From Rivibacter sp049446155 (lineage in GTDB: Bacteria > Pseudomonadota > Gammaproteobacteria > Burkholderiales > Burkholderiaceae_C), in NCBI RefSeq assembly GCF_049446155.1, contig NZ_JBMSEE010000001.1, positions 496,001-560,000 of the forward strand: a stretch of 64,000 nucleotides of DNA. Reading direction: 5' to 3'. The notes beneath the pieces are model-generated. The model saw only the letters and a program-made list of their open reading frames with translations. It did no database searches and had not been told where the DNA came from. How positions within the stretch are numbered: the first letter of the stretch is position 1; each line of letters starts with the position of its first letter. Positions 28,508-37,365 of this stretch are shown here, one piece after another. The position numbers were made by a program, and so were the translations under genes.

Positions 28508-29417
28508 ATTCCTCGACCGCGATGGATTGCAAGGCCAGCCGCTCCTGCGGCGTATAGGTCGCCTCGAGCTGGCGATCGTTGCCGCCGCTGTCGACGTTGT
28601 GCTTGGCCAGTCCATGCGCACGCGTGCCCGGCACCTCGAACAGCAGGCGGCTGAACACACTCGTCTGGCAAACCTTGGTGCCGCTGCGCCATGCCACCGC
28701 GTTGAGCCAGATATCGTCGGCGCGCGGACAGCTCGCGCGAAACGCGTCGCCCGCGGTGCGCAGCGCGTCCTGCATCGCGGGCGGATACCAGACGCCGCCC
28801 ACGCCGGTGGTGAAGTGCAGCGCGCTGGGCGCGGTGGAGCGGCACGCCGGCCACTGCGCGTAGGGACGAAACCGCCCATCGCCCTCGAACGACATCACGT
28901 GCGCACGGTGCGCATGGATGAAGCCGGGCCGCCGGGTCGCCGCGGCCGCGAGCTGCGCCAGCCAGTCGTTCCAATAGATGACATCGTCGTCGGCGGTGAC
29001 GAGGCCGCGCGCGGCGCTGGCCTCCATCACGGCCGGGTAATACTTCTTGTGCGGCCCCAGGTCCTCGCAAGTGCGGATCTCGAGGCCGCGCGCGACCAGG
29101 CGCTGCAAGGGGGCGGGCGTGCCGAGCTCGAGCACCGACGGTGCCACCCACAGTATCAGCCGCGAGGGTTTGAGCTGGCCGGCGCCGATGCTCTCGATCG
29201 TCCAGTGCACCTGCGGCCAGCGCGGTTCGTACGTCGTCAGCGACACGACCGGCCCGTCGGCCGAGAGGATCGATTCGCGCGATTGCTCGTTGCGCTCGGC
29301 GAGCCTGCGCATCCACATCGGCCGCACCAGGCGCTTGACACCGCGCAGCGCACGGCGGCTCAGCTCATGAGCGGCCCGATCCCACAGGCTGGGCAGCGGA
29401 TGCAGCACGGCGCTCAT
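28491..29417 (-). CDS. Putative GT-A glycosyltransferase
   Basis: This 308-residue protein shows a GT-A-type beginning (GPVVSLTTYEPRWPQVHWTIESI) and an acidic motif GLVTADDDVIYWNDWL where metal and sugar nucleotide would bind. Later come HRAHVMSF, FTTGVGGVWYPP and ADDIWLNAVAWRSG. The phrase HKKYYPAVMEA just before the DDD motif is typical of this uncharacterised bacterial family. It overlaps both neighbours: ATGA with the upstream paralogue and 17 nt with the downstream GT-B gene. The four minus-strand glycosyltransferase genes therefore look like one transcript. Confidence 0.7.
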   Translation of the reverse strand: MSAVLHPLPSLWDRAAHELSRRALRGVKRLVRPMWMRRLAERNEQSRESILSADGPVVSLTTYEPRWPQVHWTIESIGAGQLKPSRLILWVAPSVLELGTPAPLQRLVARGLEIRTCEDLGPHKKYYPAVMEASAARGLVTADDDVIYWNDWLAQLAAAATRRPGFIHAHRAHVMSFEGDGRFRPYAQWPACRSTAPSALHFTTGVGGVWYPPAMQDALRTAGDAFRASCPRADDIWLNAVAWRSGTKVCQTSVFSRLLFEVPGTRAHGLAKHNVDSGGNDRQLEATYTPQERLALQSIAVEEYGRDR

Positions 29418-30205
29418 TGCCACGCCGCGCGCAGCCAGTCGACATTGCCGATGCGCCGGTACCACTTGTGGCCGCCGCCTGCGAGCACCTCGCTCATCTT
29501 CGGCGCGCCGGCGAACACGACGATCTTCGCACCGCTCGGCAGGCTGGGGTCGCTCCACCAGCTCGGCAGTCCGCGCGGCACGCAGTCGTTCTTGAAGCTC
29601 ACGCACCAGCCGCGCGGCCAATAAGACAGATCGCCATGCGCCGCCAGTTGCGCCGTCTGGAACTGCTGAGAGATCTCGTAGCGCGCCGCGGCGCCCTTCG
29701 GGTCGGCGAGGTAGGCATCGAGGATGTAGCGGTGCTGGCCGATCTCGAAGCGAAACACCGACGAGTTGCCGACGCTGTGCAGAAAGCGGTCGCGCGCCGG
29801 GTTGATCTTGCGCAGCGGCTTGCTGCGAAACAGATCGTCGTCGCGGATGATCAGGAAGCGTCCCGGATGGCTGAAGAACGGCTCCAGCGAATCGACCACG
29901 ACGAGATCCAGATCGAGGAAGAGCGTCGTGCCCCTCAAGTCGAACAGGTCTTCGCGAAACACGGCCAGCTTGCGCCAGCGCAGGTCGCGCTGGCCCTCGG
30001 GCAGGCCGAGGTCGGGCAGCGGCATCACCTCGACGTCGGACGAGATGCCGTTGCCGTCGTCGGTGAAGCAGACAAAGCGGTGCGGCCGCGCGAGATGGCG
30101 CTTCACCGACGCGCGCAGGTGGTTCACGTACTCGGGCCCGTACATCGAGCCCCACTTCATGCAGATGACGTTGACGGGTGCCGTCATGCCTCGGTCCGAA
30201 GTCAT
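29414..30205 (-). CDS. Putative GT-A glycosyltransferase, paralogue 2
   Basis: This 263-residue protein is a paralogue of the genes at 24039 and 30208. It shares NVICMKWGSMYGPEYVNHL, the acidic motif TLFLDLDLVVVDSLEPFF, FLIIRDDD, and SVGNSSVFRFEIG. A second ATG at 30187 would remove six residues and is equally possible. Its C-terminal third differs most from the other copies, as expected if acceptor specificity has diverged. It starts 2 nt after the stop of paralogue 3. Confidence 0.74.
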   Translation of the reverse strand: MTSDRGMTAPVNVICMKWGSMYGPEYVNHLRASVKRHLARPHRFVCFTDDGNGISSDVEVMPLPDLGLPEGQRDLRWRKLAVFREDLFDLRGTTLFLDLDLVVVDSLEPFFSHPGRFLIIRDDDLFRSKPLRKINPARDRFLHSVGNSSVFRFEIGQHRYILDAYLADPKGAAARYEISQQFQTAQLAAHGDLSYWPRGWCVSFKNDCVPRGLPSWWSDPSLPSGAKIVVFAGAPKMSEVLAGGGHKWYRRIGNVDWLRAAWQ

Positions 30206-30207
30206 CC

Positions 30208-31026
30208 TCAGTCGCGCCAGTTCTCGGCGATCCAGGGCACCGGCAGCACGAAGCGCTGCAGGTGCTGCCAGGCGCCGTCGGCCACGCGCGGGCCGTTGCC
30301 GAATGCCGCCTTGACGTGCTGCCAGCGCCCGGGGTGCGGGGCCTCGCGATCGTTCCAGCGGCCGAGCACGATGTCGTCGGGGTTCGGGCCGCCCGGGAAG
30401 GTGACGATGCGCGCGTCCTTGGGCAGCTTCGCCGGCACGAAATAGCGCAGCGGGAAGGCCGGCAGGCAGTGCAGGCGGAAGTGGCGCGTCCAGGCCTCGG
30501 GCCAGAGCTTGATGCCGCCGGGCACCGAGCCGGTGATGTAGTGCTGCTCGAAGCGGAACTTGTCGGCCACGCCCTGCGGGTCGGCGCGGAAGTTGTCGAG
30601 GATCTGCGGGTTGCCGCCGACCGGGAAGCGGAACACCGAGGTCTGGCCAAGTCGCTGCAGCGGCTTGGCCCAGTTGCGCGCGAGGATCACGTCGTTCGGC
30701 TCGCCGTACTCGAAGTAGCCGTCGAGCGAGCCGACGATGACCGAATCGAGGTCGATGAACAGCGCGGGCCCGCTCAGGCCCGCGACGTCGCGGCCCCACA
30801 GCACGACCTTGCGCCACTTGCCGCGCGTGTTCTTGGGATGCTCGCAACCGAGCTCGGGCAGGTCGACGCATTCGACCTCCGGGCGGATACCGTTGCGGTC
30901 GTCGGTCAGGCACACGAGGCGAAGCGGCCCCGTGGTGTGCCGGCGCGCCATGCCGTAGAGACGGTTGACGTACTCCGGTCCGTAGTGGGTGCCCCACTTC
31001 ACGCAAATGATCTGCTTGGACGTCAT
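30208..31026 (-). CDS. Putative GT-A glycosyltransferase, paralogue 3
   Basis: This 272-residue protein begins MTSKQIICVKWGTHYGPEYVNRLYG and carries ALFIDLDSVIVGSLDGYF and the VFRFPVGGNPQIL block, matching the other two copies. An ATG five codons upstream (31041) is an alternative start; 31026 was preferred because CCAGG precedes it. It is the first gene of the minus-strand arm. A divergent gap of about 150 bp separates it from comEA and should hold its promoter, although no strong match is visible. Confidence 0.74.
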   Translation of the reverse strand: MTSKQIICVKWGTHYGPEYVNRLYGMARRHTTGPLRLVCLTDDRNGIRPEVECVDLPELGCEHPKNTRGKWRKVVLWGRDVAGLSGPALFIDLDSVIVGSLDGYFEYGEPNDVILARNWAKPLQRLGQTSVFRFPVGGNPQILDNFRADPQGVADKFRFEQHYITGSVPGGIKLWPEAWTRHFRLHCLPAFPLRYFVPAKLPKDARIVTFPGGPNPDDIVLGRWNDREAPHPGRWQHVKAAFGNGPRVADGAWQHLQRFVLPVPWIAENWRD

Positions 31027-31180
31027 GCTGCCTGGCGGCATCGGATTGGGATGCGGCGCGCGGCCGCGAAAGCACGGATGCTAATCGACACGGGTGCGCG
31101 CACCCCCATCGGAGCGAATCGAGGCCGCGAGACTGCTGCCTAGACTGGCCTTCCACTTCAACCACTGCCAGGGAGGCACC

Positions 31181-31519
31181 ATGAACGTCACCCCCAACCG
31201 ACTCGCCATCGTCAGCGGCTGGCTTCGCCGCTTGCTGGGCGCCGCGATCGTCGCTGCCTGCTCGATGGCCGGCGCCACCGAGGTCAACACCGCACCGCAA
31301 GCCGAGCTCGAGAAGGTGCGTGGCATCGGCACCTCGCTGTCGGCTCGGCTGATCGAAGAGCGCAGCAAGCGCCCCTTCGCCGACTGGGCCGACCTCGCCG
31401 AGCGCGTGCGCGGCGTCGGCCCGGCGAGCGCGAAGCGCCTGTCCGGTGAAGGCCTCACGGTCAACGGCAAGCCTTACGCCGCGGCCGCCGAAGCGCCCGC
31501 CCGCAAGGCCTCGCGCTGA
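31181..31519 (+). CDS. ComEA-like helix-hairpin-helix DNA-binding protein
   Basis: This 112-residue protein has an N-terminal hydrophobic export or anchor segment (LLGAAIVAACSMAGA). It is followed by a tandem helix-hairpin-helix domain (TEVNTAPQAELEKVRGIG ... AERVRGVGPASAKRL), the ComEA pattern of DNA binding in competence. The ATG at 31181 has an excellent GGGAGG site. No other competence gene is near, so a role in DNA uptake is family-based only. The 3' end overlaps the convergent patatin gene by 46 bp. Confidence 0.82.
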   Translation: MNVTPNRLAIVSGWLRRLLGAAIVAACSMAGATEVNTAPQAELEKVRGIGTSLSARLIEERSKRPFADWADLAERVRGVGPASAKRLSGEGLTVNGKPYAAAAEAPARKASR

Positions 31520-32733
31520 GCGGCGCCCGGCTCGCCCCAGTCGAAGAAGCGGCACACCTCGTCGGCGCGCGCGAGGGTGTCGCTCGCGCCGAGCGCGATC
31601 AGCTCGCGGGTGTAGTCCTGCTCGAACAGCAAGTAGCTCGCGAGCGCCGCGCCGCTGGTGGCTGATGGCCCAGGCCCCGCGGTCGCCGGCGCAACGCCGA
31701 TCGCGCGCAGCATCGCGCGCACCGACGGCGGCAGCGCCTGCACATGGCGGGCGGCCAGATCGTCGAGCCGCTGGCTCGGCGCGATCACCAGCACGTCGAG
31801 CGGGCGCAGCGAGGTCTGCGCCCGAGCCTGCGGCGGCAGCAGGCTCAGGGTGTGGTTGATGCGCCGCAGCCGTTCAATGTCGACCGCCAACGCGTCGAGG
31901 AAGATGTTGGACAGCGCATGCCCGGCAATCTGGGCAAGGCTCGGATAGCCGAGCGTCGCGTCGCGCACGCCCGGCGGCTCGGTCAGCCGGCCCGCGCCGA
32001 TGACGAGTATGCGCTGCGCGCCCAGGTGCACGGCAGGCGAGATCGGCGCGGCCTGGCGCATCGAGCCGTCGCCGAAGTATTCCGTGCGCTCATGCAGCGC
32101 CAGCGGCATCGCGGGGAACACGAAGGGAATCGCCGACGAGGCCAGCAGGTGCTCGTGCGTGATCGGGCTGCGCACCGCGATGCGCTGCGAGCGCGTCCAC
32201 GGCGCGATGTCGTCCATCGCGTCGTAGAAGGTCACGTGCTCGCCACTGCTGTAGCTCGACGCGGTGATCGCCAGCGCGCGCAGGTGGCCGCCTTCCATCA
32301 GCGCCGGCAGGCGCTGCAAGGGCACCCAGTCGCGCAGCAGCTCGGCCAGAGGGTTGTTGTCGAGCAGCGAGCGCGGGCGCGCGCGCTTCCAGCGCGCGAA
32401 GGCCCAGCCGAGCGAGAACAGGCTGAGCCAGCGTGCGCCCGAGCGCGCCACGCCCCAGGCGTCGGCACGGTAGACGTCGTGTGCGTGCATGCCGGCCCAC
32501 ACGGCCTCGAGCGTGGCGACGGCGCGCTGGAAGTCGTCTGCGCCAGCGGCCAGCGCGCCGGCGTTGATCGCGCCGGCCGAGGTGCCGGCGATGACGTGGA
32601 AGGGGTTGGCCGTATCGGCCGCGTGGCGCGCCTGAAGCTGCGCCACCGCGCTCAGCACGCCCGCCTGGTAGGCGGCGCGTGCGCCGCCGCCGGTGAGGAT
32701 GAGTCCTGTGGTCGAGGCGGCGGCTGGGGTCAT
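31474..32733 (-). CDS. Patatin-like phospholipase
   Basis: This 419-residue protein carries the full patatin signature. An oxyanion loop GGGARAAYQAG is followed by the lipase box GTSAG with nucleophile Ser52, and the dyad aspartate Asp222 sits in YFGDGSM. Family members hydrolyse membrane phospholipids or act as lysophospholipases. The protein lacks a signal peptide and so should be cytosolic or membrane-peripheral. The C-terminal 100 residues, after the catalytic domain, are Ala-rich and helical. It ends inside the 3' end of the convergent comEA-like gene. Confidence 0.88.
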   Translation of the reverse strand: MTPAAASTTGLILTGGGARAAYQAGVLSAVAQLQARHAADTANPFHVIAGTSAGAINAGALAAGADDFQRAVATLEAVWAGMHAHDVYRADAWGVARSGARWLSLFSLGWAFARWKRARPRSLLDNNPLAELLRDWVPLQRLPALMEGGHLRALAITASSYSSGEHVTFYDAMDDIAPWTRSQRIAVRSPITHEHLLASSAIPFVFPAMPLALHERTEYFGDGSMRQAAPISPAVHLGAQRILVIGAGRLTEPPGVRDATLGYPSLAQIAGHALSNIFLDALAVDIERLRRINHTLSLLPPQARAQTSLRPLDVLVIAPSQRLDDLAARHVQALPPSVRAMLRAIGVAPATAGPGPSATSGAALASYLLFEQDYTRELIALGASDTLARADEVCRFFDWGEPGAAQREALRAGASAAAA

Positions 32734-32793
32734 CGGGGCGCGGGCGTGACGATCGTGGCGACCATCATGCCCGCGGGCCGCAAGGCCTGTGGA

Positions 32794-33213
32794 TCAGTCG
32801 TGACCCTTGCCCTTGCCGTGGCCCTTGCCATTGCCATGGCCTTCGCCGCCCTTGCCCTTGCCGCCGCCATGGCGCTGCTGATAGGCAGGCACGTAGGTCT
32901 GCTCGTACCACTCGTTCTTCACGAAGTACACCGGCCGGCCGCAGGCGTTGTAGCGGCCGCAGTGCTTGGCCCAATTCTTGGCATGGCCCGGCGGCACGTT
33001 GAGGTACATCGGCTGGTACACCACGCCGACCGGCGCCGGCTGGATCACCATTGGCTGCGGATAGATCAGCGCCGGCTGCGGATAGTTGCCGATGTCGATG
33101 CGCCCGTAGAAGCCCGGCTGGCCGATGCTCACGGACACGCCAACGTCGGTGGCCTGCGCCGGCAGTGCCGCGCAGGCGACCAGCGCCACGGCCGCAGAGA
33201 TTCGCTTGATCAT
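32794..33213 (-). CDS. Exported protein with Gly/Lys/His-rich tail
   Basis: This 139-residue protein has a clean signal peptide (MIKRISAAVALVACAALPAQA). A Pro/Tyr-rich beta region follows (YPQPALIYPQPMVIQPAPVG, VVYQPMYLNVPPGH), then two cysteines in HCGRYNACGRP, and a C-terminal tail of repeated Gly-Lys/Gly-His units. The tail could bind metal, nucleic acid or peptidoglycan through its charge. I do not recognise a characterised family. The ATG at 33213 has a strong AGGAAAGGG site. It lies alone between the patatin gene and dnaE. Confidence 0.72.
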   Translation of the reverse strand: MIKRISAAVALVACAALPAQATDVGVSVSIGQPGFYGRIDIGNYPQPALIYPQPMVIQPAPVGVVYQPMYLNVPPGHAKNWAKHCGRYNACGRPVYFVKNEWYEQTYVPAYQQRHGGGKGKGGEGHGNGKGHGKGKGHD

Positions 33214-33343
33214 CGATTGCCCTTTCCTCGGAATCGTTGCTTTGGGTTCACTGTCAACGCCGCGTGCCGGCGAACCGCCGACAGCAAGCCGAAAGAGTGT
33301 GCCGCAGGCACGGGGCAAGGTGTAACAAAAGCCGGGCCTGGTA

Positions 33344-36300
33344 TCACTCGTAGACAACGATCGCCTCGCCGGCGTGAGCCGCATCACGCCAGCGCGCGAG
33401 TGCCGCGTCGCTGGGATAGAAGCGTGCCTCGTCGCCGAGGTCGAGCTCGGCCTGCGCACTCGGCCGTTCGACGAACAGTCGCACCGAAAGGCCATGCACC
33501 AGCGCGCCCTGCTCGGTCTCCTGCTTGCGCGGCGGGAACTCGCGTACCAGTTGCGCGACCGGCGGCGCCGATCCGTTGACCGGCACGCGCAGGTAGCGCG
33601 CGAACTTGCAGCGCGCGGCCGCCAGGTCCCAGATCTGCTGCACGTTGAGCCGCAGGCCGCCGGAGAAGCGGTCGGGCTGCACCTTGCCCTGCACGACGAT
33701 CAGTTCGTCGTCGCGCAGGATCTCGCGGTTGGCGTTGATCAGCTCCTCGTTGGCCACCGCCTCGATCGGCTCGGACTTGTCGTCGAGCTTGAAGATCGCG
33801 ACGCGCCCGCGCTGCCCGTTCACGAAGCGCAGGTCGCTGACGATGCCGGCCAGCAGCTGCGGCTCGCGCGAGTCGAGCAGGTCGGCGATCTTGGTGCGCA
33901 CGAAGCGCCGCACCTCCTGCGCGCTCTCGTCGAACAGGTGGCCGCTGAGATAGAAGCCGAGCGCGGTCTTCTCGTGCGTGAGCCGTTCCTTGATCGACCA
34001 CGGCTCGATCGCCACCAGCTCCGGTTCCTGCGCGGCCGATCCGTGCGAGGCGTCGCCGCTGTCGCCGAAGTCGAACAAGCCACCCTGGTCGAGGTTGGCG
34101 ACCTGCAGGTCTGCGTACTCGAAACCCAGTCCCACGCTGGCCAGCAGCGATGCGCGCTCGACGCCCATCGCGTCGAACGCACCGCCCTTGATCAGGGCCT
34201 CGACCACGCGCTTGTTGACGCGCTGGCGATCGACGCGGCGGCAGAAGTCGAAGAAGCTCTTGAACGGCCCGGACTCGCCGCCGCACGGGCCGCTGCCGCG
34301 GCCTTCGCGCGCCTCGACGATGGCCTCGATCGCCCCCTGCCCCGTGCCCTTGATCGCACCCAGCGCATAGCGCACCGTGCGGTCGCCGACCGGCTCGAAG
34401 CGGTAGACGCCGGCGTTCACATCGGGCGGCTCGAACGTGAGGCCAAAGTTCTGGGTCGCGTCGTCGTGGAAGATCTTGAGCTTGTCGGTGTCGTCGATCG
34501 ACACGCTCATGTTGGCCGCGAAGAACTCGGCGGGGTAATGCACCTTGAGCCAGGCCGTGTGGTAGGCCAGGAGCGCATAGGCCGCGGCATGCGACTTGTT
34601 GAAGCCGTAGCCCGCGAACTTCTCCATCAGGTCGAAGATCTCGTTGGCCTTGCCGGCGTCGATGCCGTTCTTGGCCGCGCCCTCGGCGAACAGCACGCGG
34701 TGCTGGGCCATCTCCTCGGGCTTCTTCTTGCCCATCGCGCGGCGCAGCAGGTCGGCGCCGCCGAGCGAGTAGCCGCCCAGGCGCTGGGCGACCTGCATCA
34801 CCTGCTCCTGGTAGACCATGATCCCGTAGGTCTCCTCCAGCACCTCCTTCATCAGCGGGTGCGGGTACTCGACCTCTTCCTTGCCGTGCTTGCGCGCGCA
34901 AAAGCTCGGGATCAGGTCCATCGGGCCCGGTCGGTACAGCGCCACCAGCGCAATGATGTCCTCGAAGACGCTGGGCCGCGCGTCGCGCAGCATGCCCTGC
35001 ATGCCGCGCGATTCCAGCTGGAACACCGCGACCGTCTTGCCTTCCGAGAGCAGCCGGTAGGTCGCGCGGTCGTCGAGCGGCAGGGTCTCGAAGGCGAAAT
35101 CGCGGCGGTCGGCGTGGCGCGCGACGATGAACTCCTTGGCCATCTCGAGGATGGTCAGGGTTGCCAGACCGAGGAAGTCGAACTTCACCAGGCCGATCGC
35201 CTCGACGTCGTCCTTGTCGTACTGGCTGACCGCGCTGTCGCTGCCGGGCTGCTGGTAGAGCGGGCAGAAGTCGGTGATCTTGCCTGGCGCGATCAGCACG
35301 CCGCCGGCGTGCATGCCGATGTTGCGGACCATGCCCTCGACCTTTTCGGCCAGGGCCAGCAGCTCGGCGACCTCTTCTTCCTTCTTCTCGCGCTCCTCGA
35401 TCTCGGGCGCTTCCTTGCGCGCGTAGATCACGCTGGCGTCGGGCTTCTCGGGCACGCGCGCGAGCGTGACCGTCTTGCCCGGCGGCGCCGGGATCAGCTT
35501 GGCGATCGAGTCGACGTGGCCGTAGCCCATGCCGAGCACGCGGCCGACGTCGCGCAGCGCGGCCTTGGCGGCCATGGTGCCGAAGGTCGCGATCTGGCTG
35601 ACCGCGTCGCGGCCGTACTTCTGCTTGACGTACTCGATCACGCGGTCGCGGTTGCCCTGGCAGAAGTCGATGTCGAAGTCGGGCATCGACACGCGCTCGG
35701 GGTTCAGGAAGCGCTCGAACAGCAGGTTGTAGCGCAGCGGATCCAGATCGGTGATCTTGAGCGCATAGGCCACCAGCGAGCCGGCGCCCGAGCCGCGACC
35801 GGGGCCTACCGGGCAGCCGTTGTTCTTGGCCCAGTTGATGAAGTCGGCCACGATCAGGAAGTAGCCCGGGAAGCCCATCTTCAGGATCGTGGCGATCTCG
35901 AACTCGAGCCGCTCGACGTAGCGCGGGCGCTCGCGCTCGCGCTGCTGTGCGTCGGGGTAGAGATGCACCAGCCGCTCTTCCAGGCCGGCCAGCGAGGCCT
36001 CGCGGAAGTACTCGGCCATCGGCATCGGTTGGCCGTCGCGCAGCGGCGTCGGGAAGTCGGGCAGTTGCGGCTTGCCCAGCTTCAGCGTGAGCGCGCAGCG
36101 CCTGGCGATCGCCAGCGTGTTGTCGAGTGCCGAGGGGATGTCGGCGAACAGCGCGCGCATCTGCTCGGCGGTCTTGAAGTGCTGCTCGCGCGTGAAGCGC
36201 TTGACGCGGCGCGGATTGGTCAGCGTCTCGCCCTCGGCAATGCACACGCGCGCCTCGTGCGCCTCGAAGTCGTCGGGCTCGAGGAACTGGATCGGATGCG

Positions 36301-36892
36301 TGGCCACGACCGGCAGGCCGAGTTCGGCGGCCAGCGGCACCGCGGCGCGCACGTGGGTCTCGTCGTGGGCGCGCCCGGCACGCTGCAGCTCGATGTAGAA
36401 GCGGCCGGGGAAGATGCCCGCCAGGCGCTCGGCCACCGCGCGTGCGCGCGCGGTGTCGCCGGCCAGCAGCGCCTGGCCGACCGCGCCGGCCTCGGCGCCT
36501 GCCAGCGCGATCAGCCCACCCGACTTGGCTTCCAGCAACTGCCACGGAATGCACGCCTGGTTGCCGCGCTGCACGTTGGCGGTCCAGGCATGGGCCAGCA
36601 TTTCGCTGAGGTTGAGGTAGCCACGCCGGTCCTGGATCAGCAGCAGCAGGCGCGAGGCCGGCCGGTCGGGCGAGTCGGCGTCGAGCCAGACGTCGGCGCC
36701 GAGCAGCGGCTGCACGCCCTTGCCGCGCGCCGCGTTGTAGAACTTGATCGCGCCGTAGAGGTTGGCGAGGTCGGTGATCGCCAGCGCCGGCTGGCCGTCG
36801 CGCGCCGCCGCGGCGACGGCATCGCCCACGCGCAGCGTGCCATCGACGACGGAGAACTCGGTGTGGGTGCGCAGGTGAACGAACGATGGCAT
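33344..36892 (-). CDS. dnaE: DNA polymerase III subunit alpha
   Basis: This 1182-residue catalytic subunit of the replicative polymerase begins with the PHP domain (FVHLRTHTEFSVVDG). The palm domain carries PDFDIDFC around residue 405, the acidic pair that binds the metals. The fingers contain the RGSGAGSLVAYAL and YRPGPMDLIPSF motifs. The beta-binding and OB-fold regions follow, ending in GEAIVVYE. Length is normal for DnaE1, so it is the replicative rather than the error-prone enzyme. A TAGAAT hexamer ends 6 nt before the ATG with no Shine-Dalgarno sequence, so its mRNA may be leaderless. Confidence 0.98.
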   Translation of the reverse strand: MPSFVHLRTHTEFSVVDGTLRVGDAVAAAARDGQPALAITDLANLYGAIKFYNAARGKGVQPLLGADVWLDADSPDRPASRLLLLIQDRRGYLNLSEMLAHAWTANVQRGNQACIPWQLLEAKSGGLIALAGAEAGAVGQALLAGDTARARAVAERLAGIFPGRFYIELQRAGRAHDETHVRAAVPLAAELGLPVVATHPIQFLEPDDFEAHEARVCIAEGETLTNPRRVKRFTREQHFKTAEQMRALFADIPSALDNTLAIARRCALTLKLGKPQLPDFPTPLRDGQPMPMAEYFREASLAGLEERLVHLYPDAQQRERERPRYVERLEFEIATILKMGFPGYFLIVADFINWAKNNGCPVGPGRGSGAGSLVAYALKITDLDPLRYNLLFERFLNPERVSMPDFDIDFCQGNRDRVIEYVKQKYGRDAVSQIATFGTMAAKAALRDVGRVLGMGYGHVDSIAKLIPAPPGKTVTLARVPEKPDASVIYARKEAPEIEEREKKEEEVAELLALAEKVEGMVRNIGMHAGGVLIAPGKITDFCPLYQQPGSDSAVSQYDKDDVEAIGLVKFDFLGLATLTILEMAKEFIVARHADRRDFAFETLPLDDRATYRLLSEGKTVAVFQLESRGMQGMLRDARPSVFEDIIALVALYRPGPMDLIPSFCARKHGKEEVEYPHPLMKEVLEETYGIMVYQEQVMQVAQRLGGYSLGGADLLRRAMGKKKPEEMAQHRVLFAEGAAKNGIDAGKANEIFDLMEKFAGYGFNKSHAAAYALLAYHTAWLKVHYPAEFFAANMSVSIDDTDKLKIFHDDATQNFGLTFEPPDVNAGVYRFEPVGDRTVRYALGAIKGTGQGAIEAIVEAREGRGSGPCGGESGPFKSFFDFCRRVDRQRVNKRVVEALIKGGAFDAMGVERASLLASVGLGFEYADLQVANLDQGGLFDFGDSGDASHGSAAQEPELVAIEPWSIKERLTHEKTALGFYLSGHLFDESAQEVRRFVRTKIADLLDSREPQLLAGIVSDLRFVNGQRGRVAIFKLDDKSEPIEAVANEELINANREILRDDELIVVQGKVQPDRFSGGLRLNVQQIWDLAAARCKFARYLRVPVNGSAPPVAQLVREFPPRKQETEQGALVHGLSVRLFVERPSAQAELDLGDEARFYPSDAALARWRDAAHAGEAIVVYE

Positions 36893-36948
36893 GGCGGCAT
36901 TCTAGGAACGCCGCCGTCGCCGATCAGGGCGCCGTTTTGGTGTAGGGA

Positions 36949-37365
36949 TCACGGCAGCTCGGCCGAGCTGCGCACGGTCTCGTACTGCGGCAGGCCGTCG
37001 GCCAGCGTCACCCAGGGCAGCTTGTCGGCGACCCAGATGTGGCGCTGGGGCACGAGCCGCGCCGGATCGTCCAGGCTGGCCAGCGTGACGTCGATCTCCT
37101 CCGCCCGCCCTTCATGGAAGTAGGTCAGCGAGGTGCCGCAGGCACCGCAGAAGCCGCGCCGCACGTGCGCCGACGACGACTGCTGCGCCAGCGCGCCGCG
37201 CACGATGGCAAAGCCCTCCAGCGCGAAGGTACCCCAGGCGACGAACGGCGCGCCGCTGGCGCGGCGGCAGCTTTCGCAATGGCAGAAGCACAGGTTGGCC
37301 ACTGGCCCGCGGCCGCGCCAGCGCACCGCGCCGCACTGGCAACCGCCCTCGTAGACCGCCGTCAT
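36949..37365 (-). CDS. GFA-family zinc protein
   Basis: This 138-residue protein has the glutathione-dependent formaldehyde-activating (GFA/CENP-V) zinc fold. Cysteine motifs are CQCGAVR, CFCHCESCRR and CGACGTSL, and the strand motif is GAPFVAWGTF. Family members include S-(hydroxymethyl)glutathione synthase, but most are uncharacterised, so formaldehyde handling is only possible. The ATG at 37365 overlaps the preceding epimerase gene by 4 nt (ATGA), so both are co-translated. Confidence 0.82.
   Translation of the reverse strand: MTAVYEGGCQCGAVRWRGRGPVANLCFCHCESCRRASGAPFVAWGTFALEGFAIVRGALAQQSSSAHVRRGFCGACGTSLTYFHEGRAEEIDVTLASLDDPARLVPQRHIWVADKLPWVTLADGLPQYETVRSSAELP

Noticed and set aside
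29414..31555. A single 713-residue protein on the minus strand
   Set aside because: Only the C-terminal 263 residues match the glycosyltransferase family. The N-terminal part overlaps another paralogue in a different frame and is Arg-rich shadow sequence.
33374..37123. 1249-codon open frame antisense to dnaE
   Set aside because: GC-rich genes create long open antisense frames. The protein is repetitive His/Val/Arg-rich without any family motif, while the other strand encodes a perfect DnaE.
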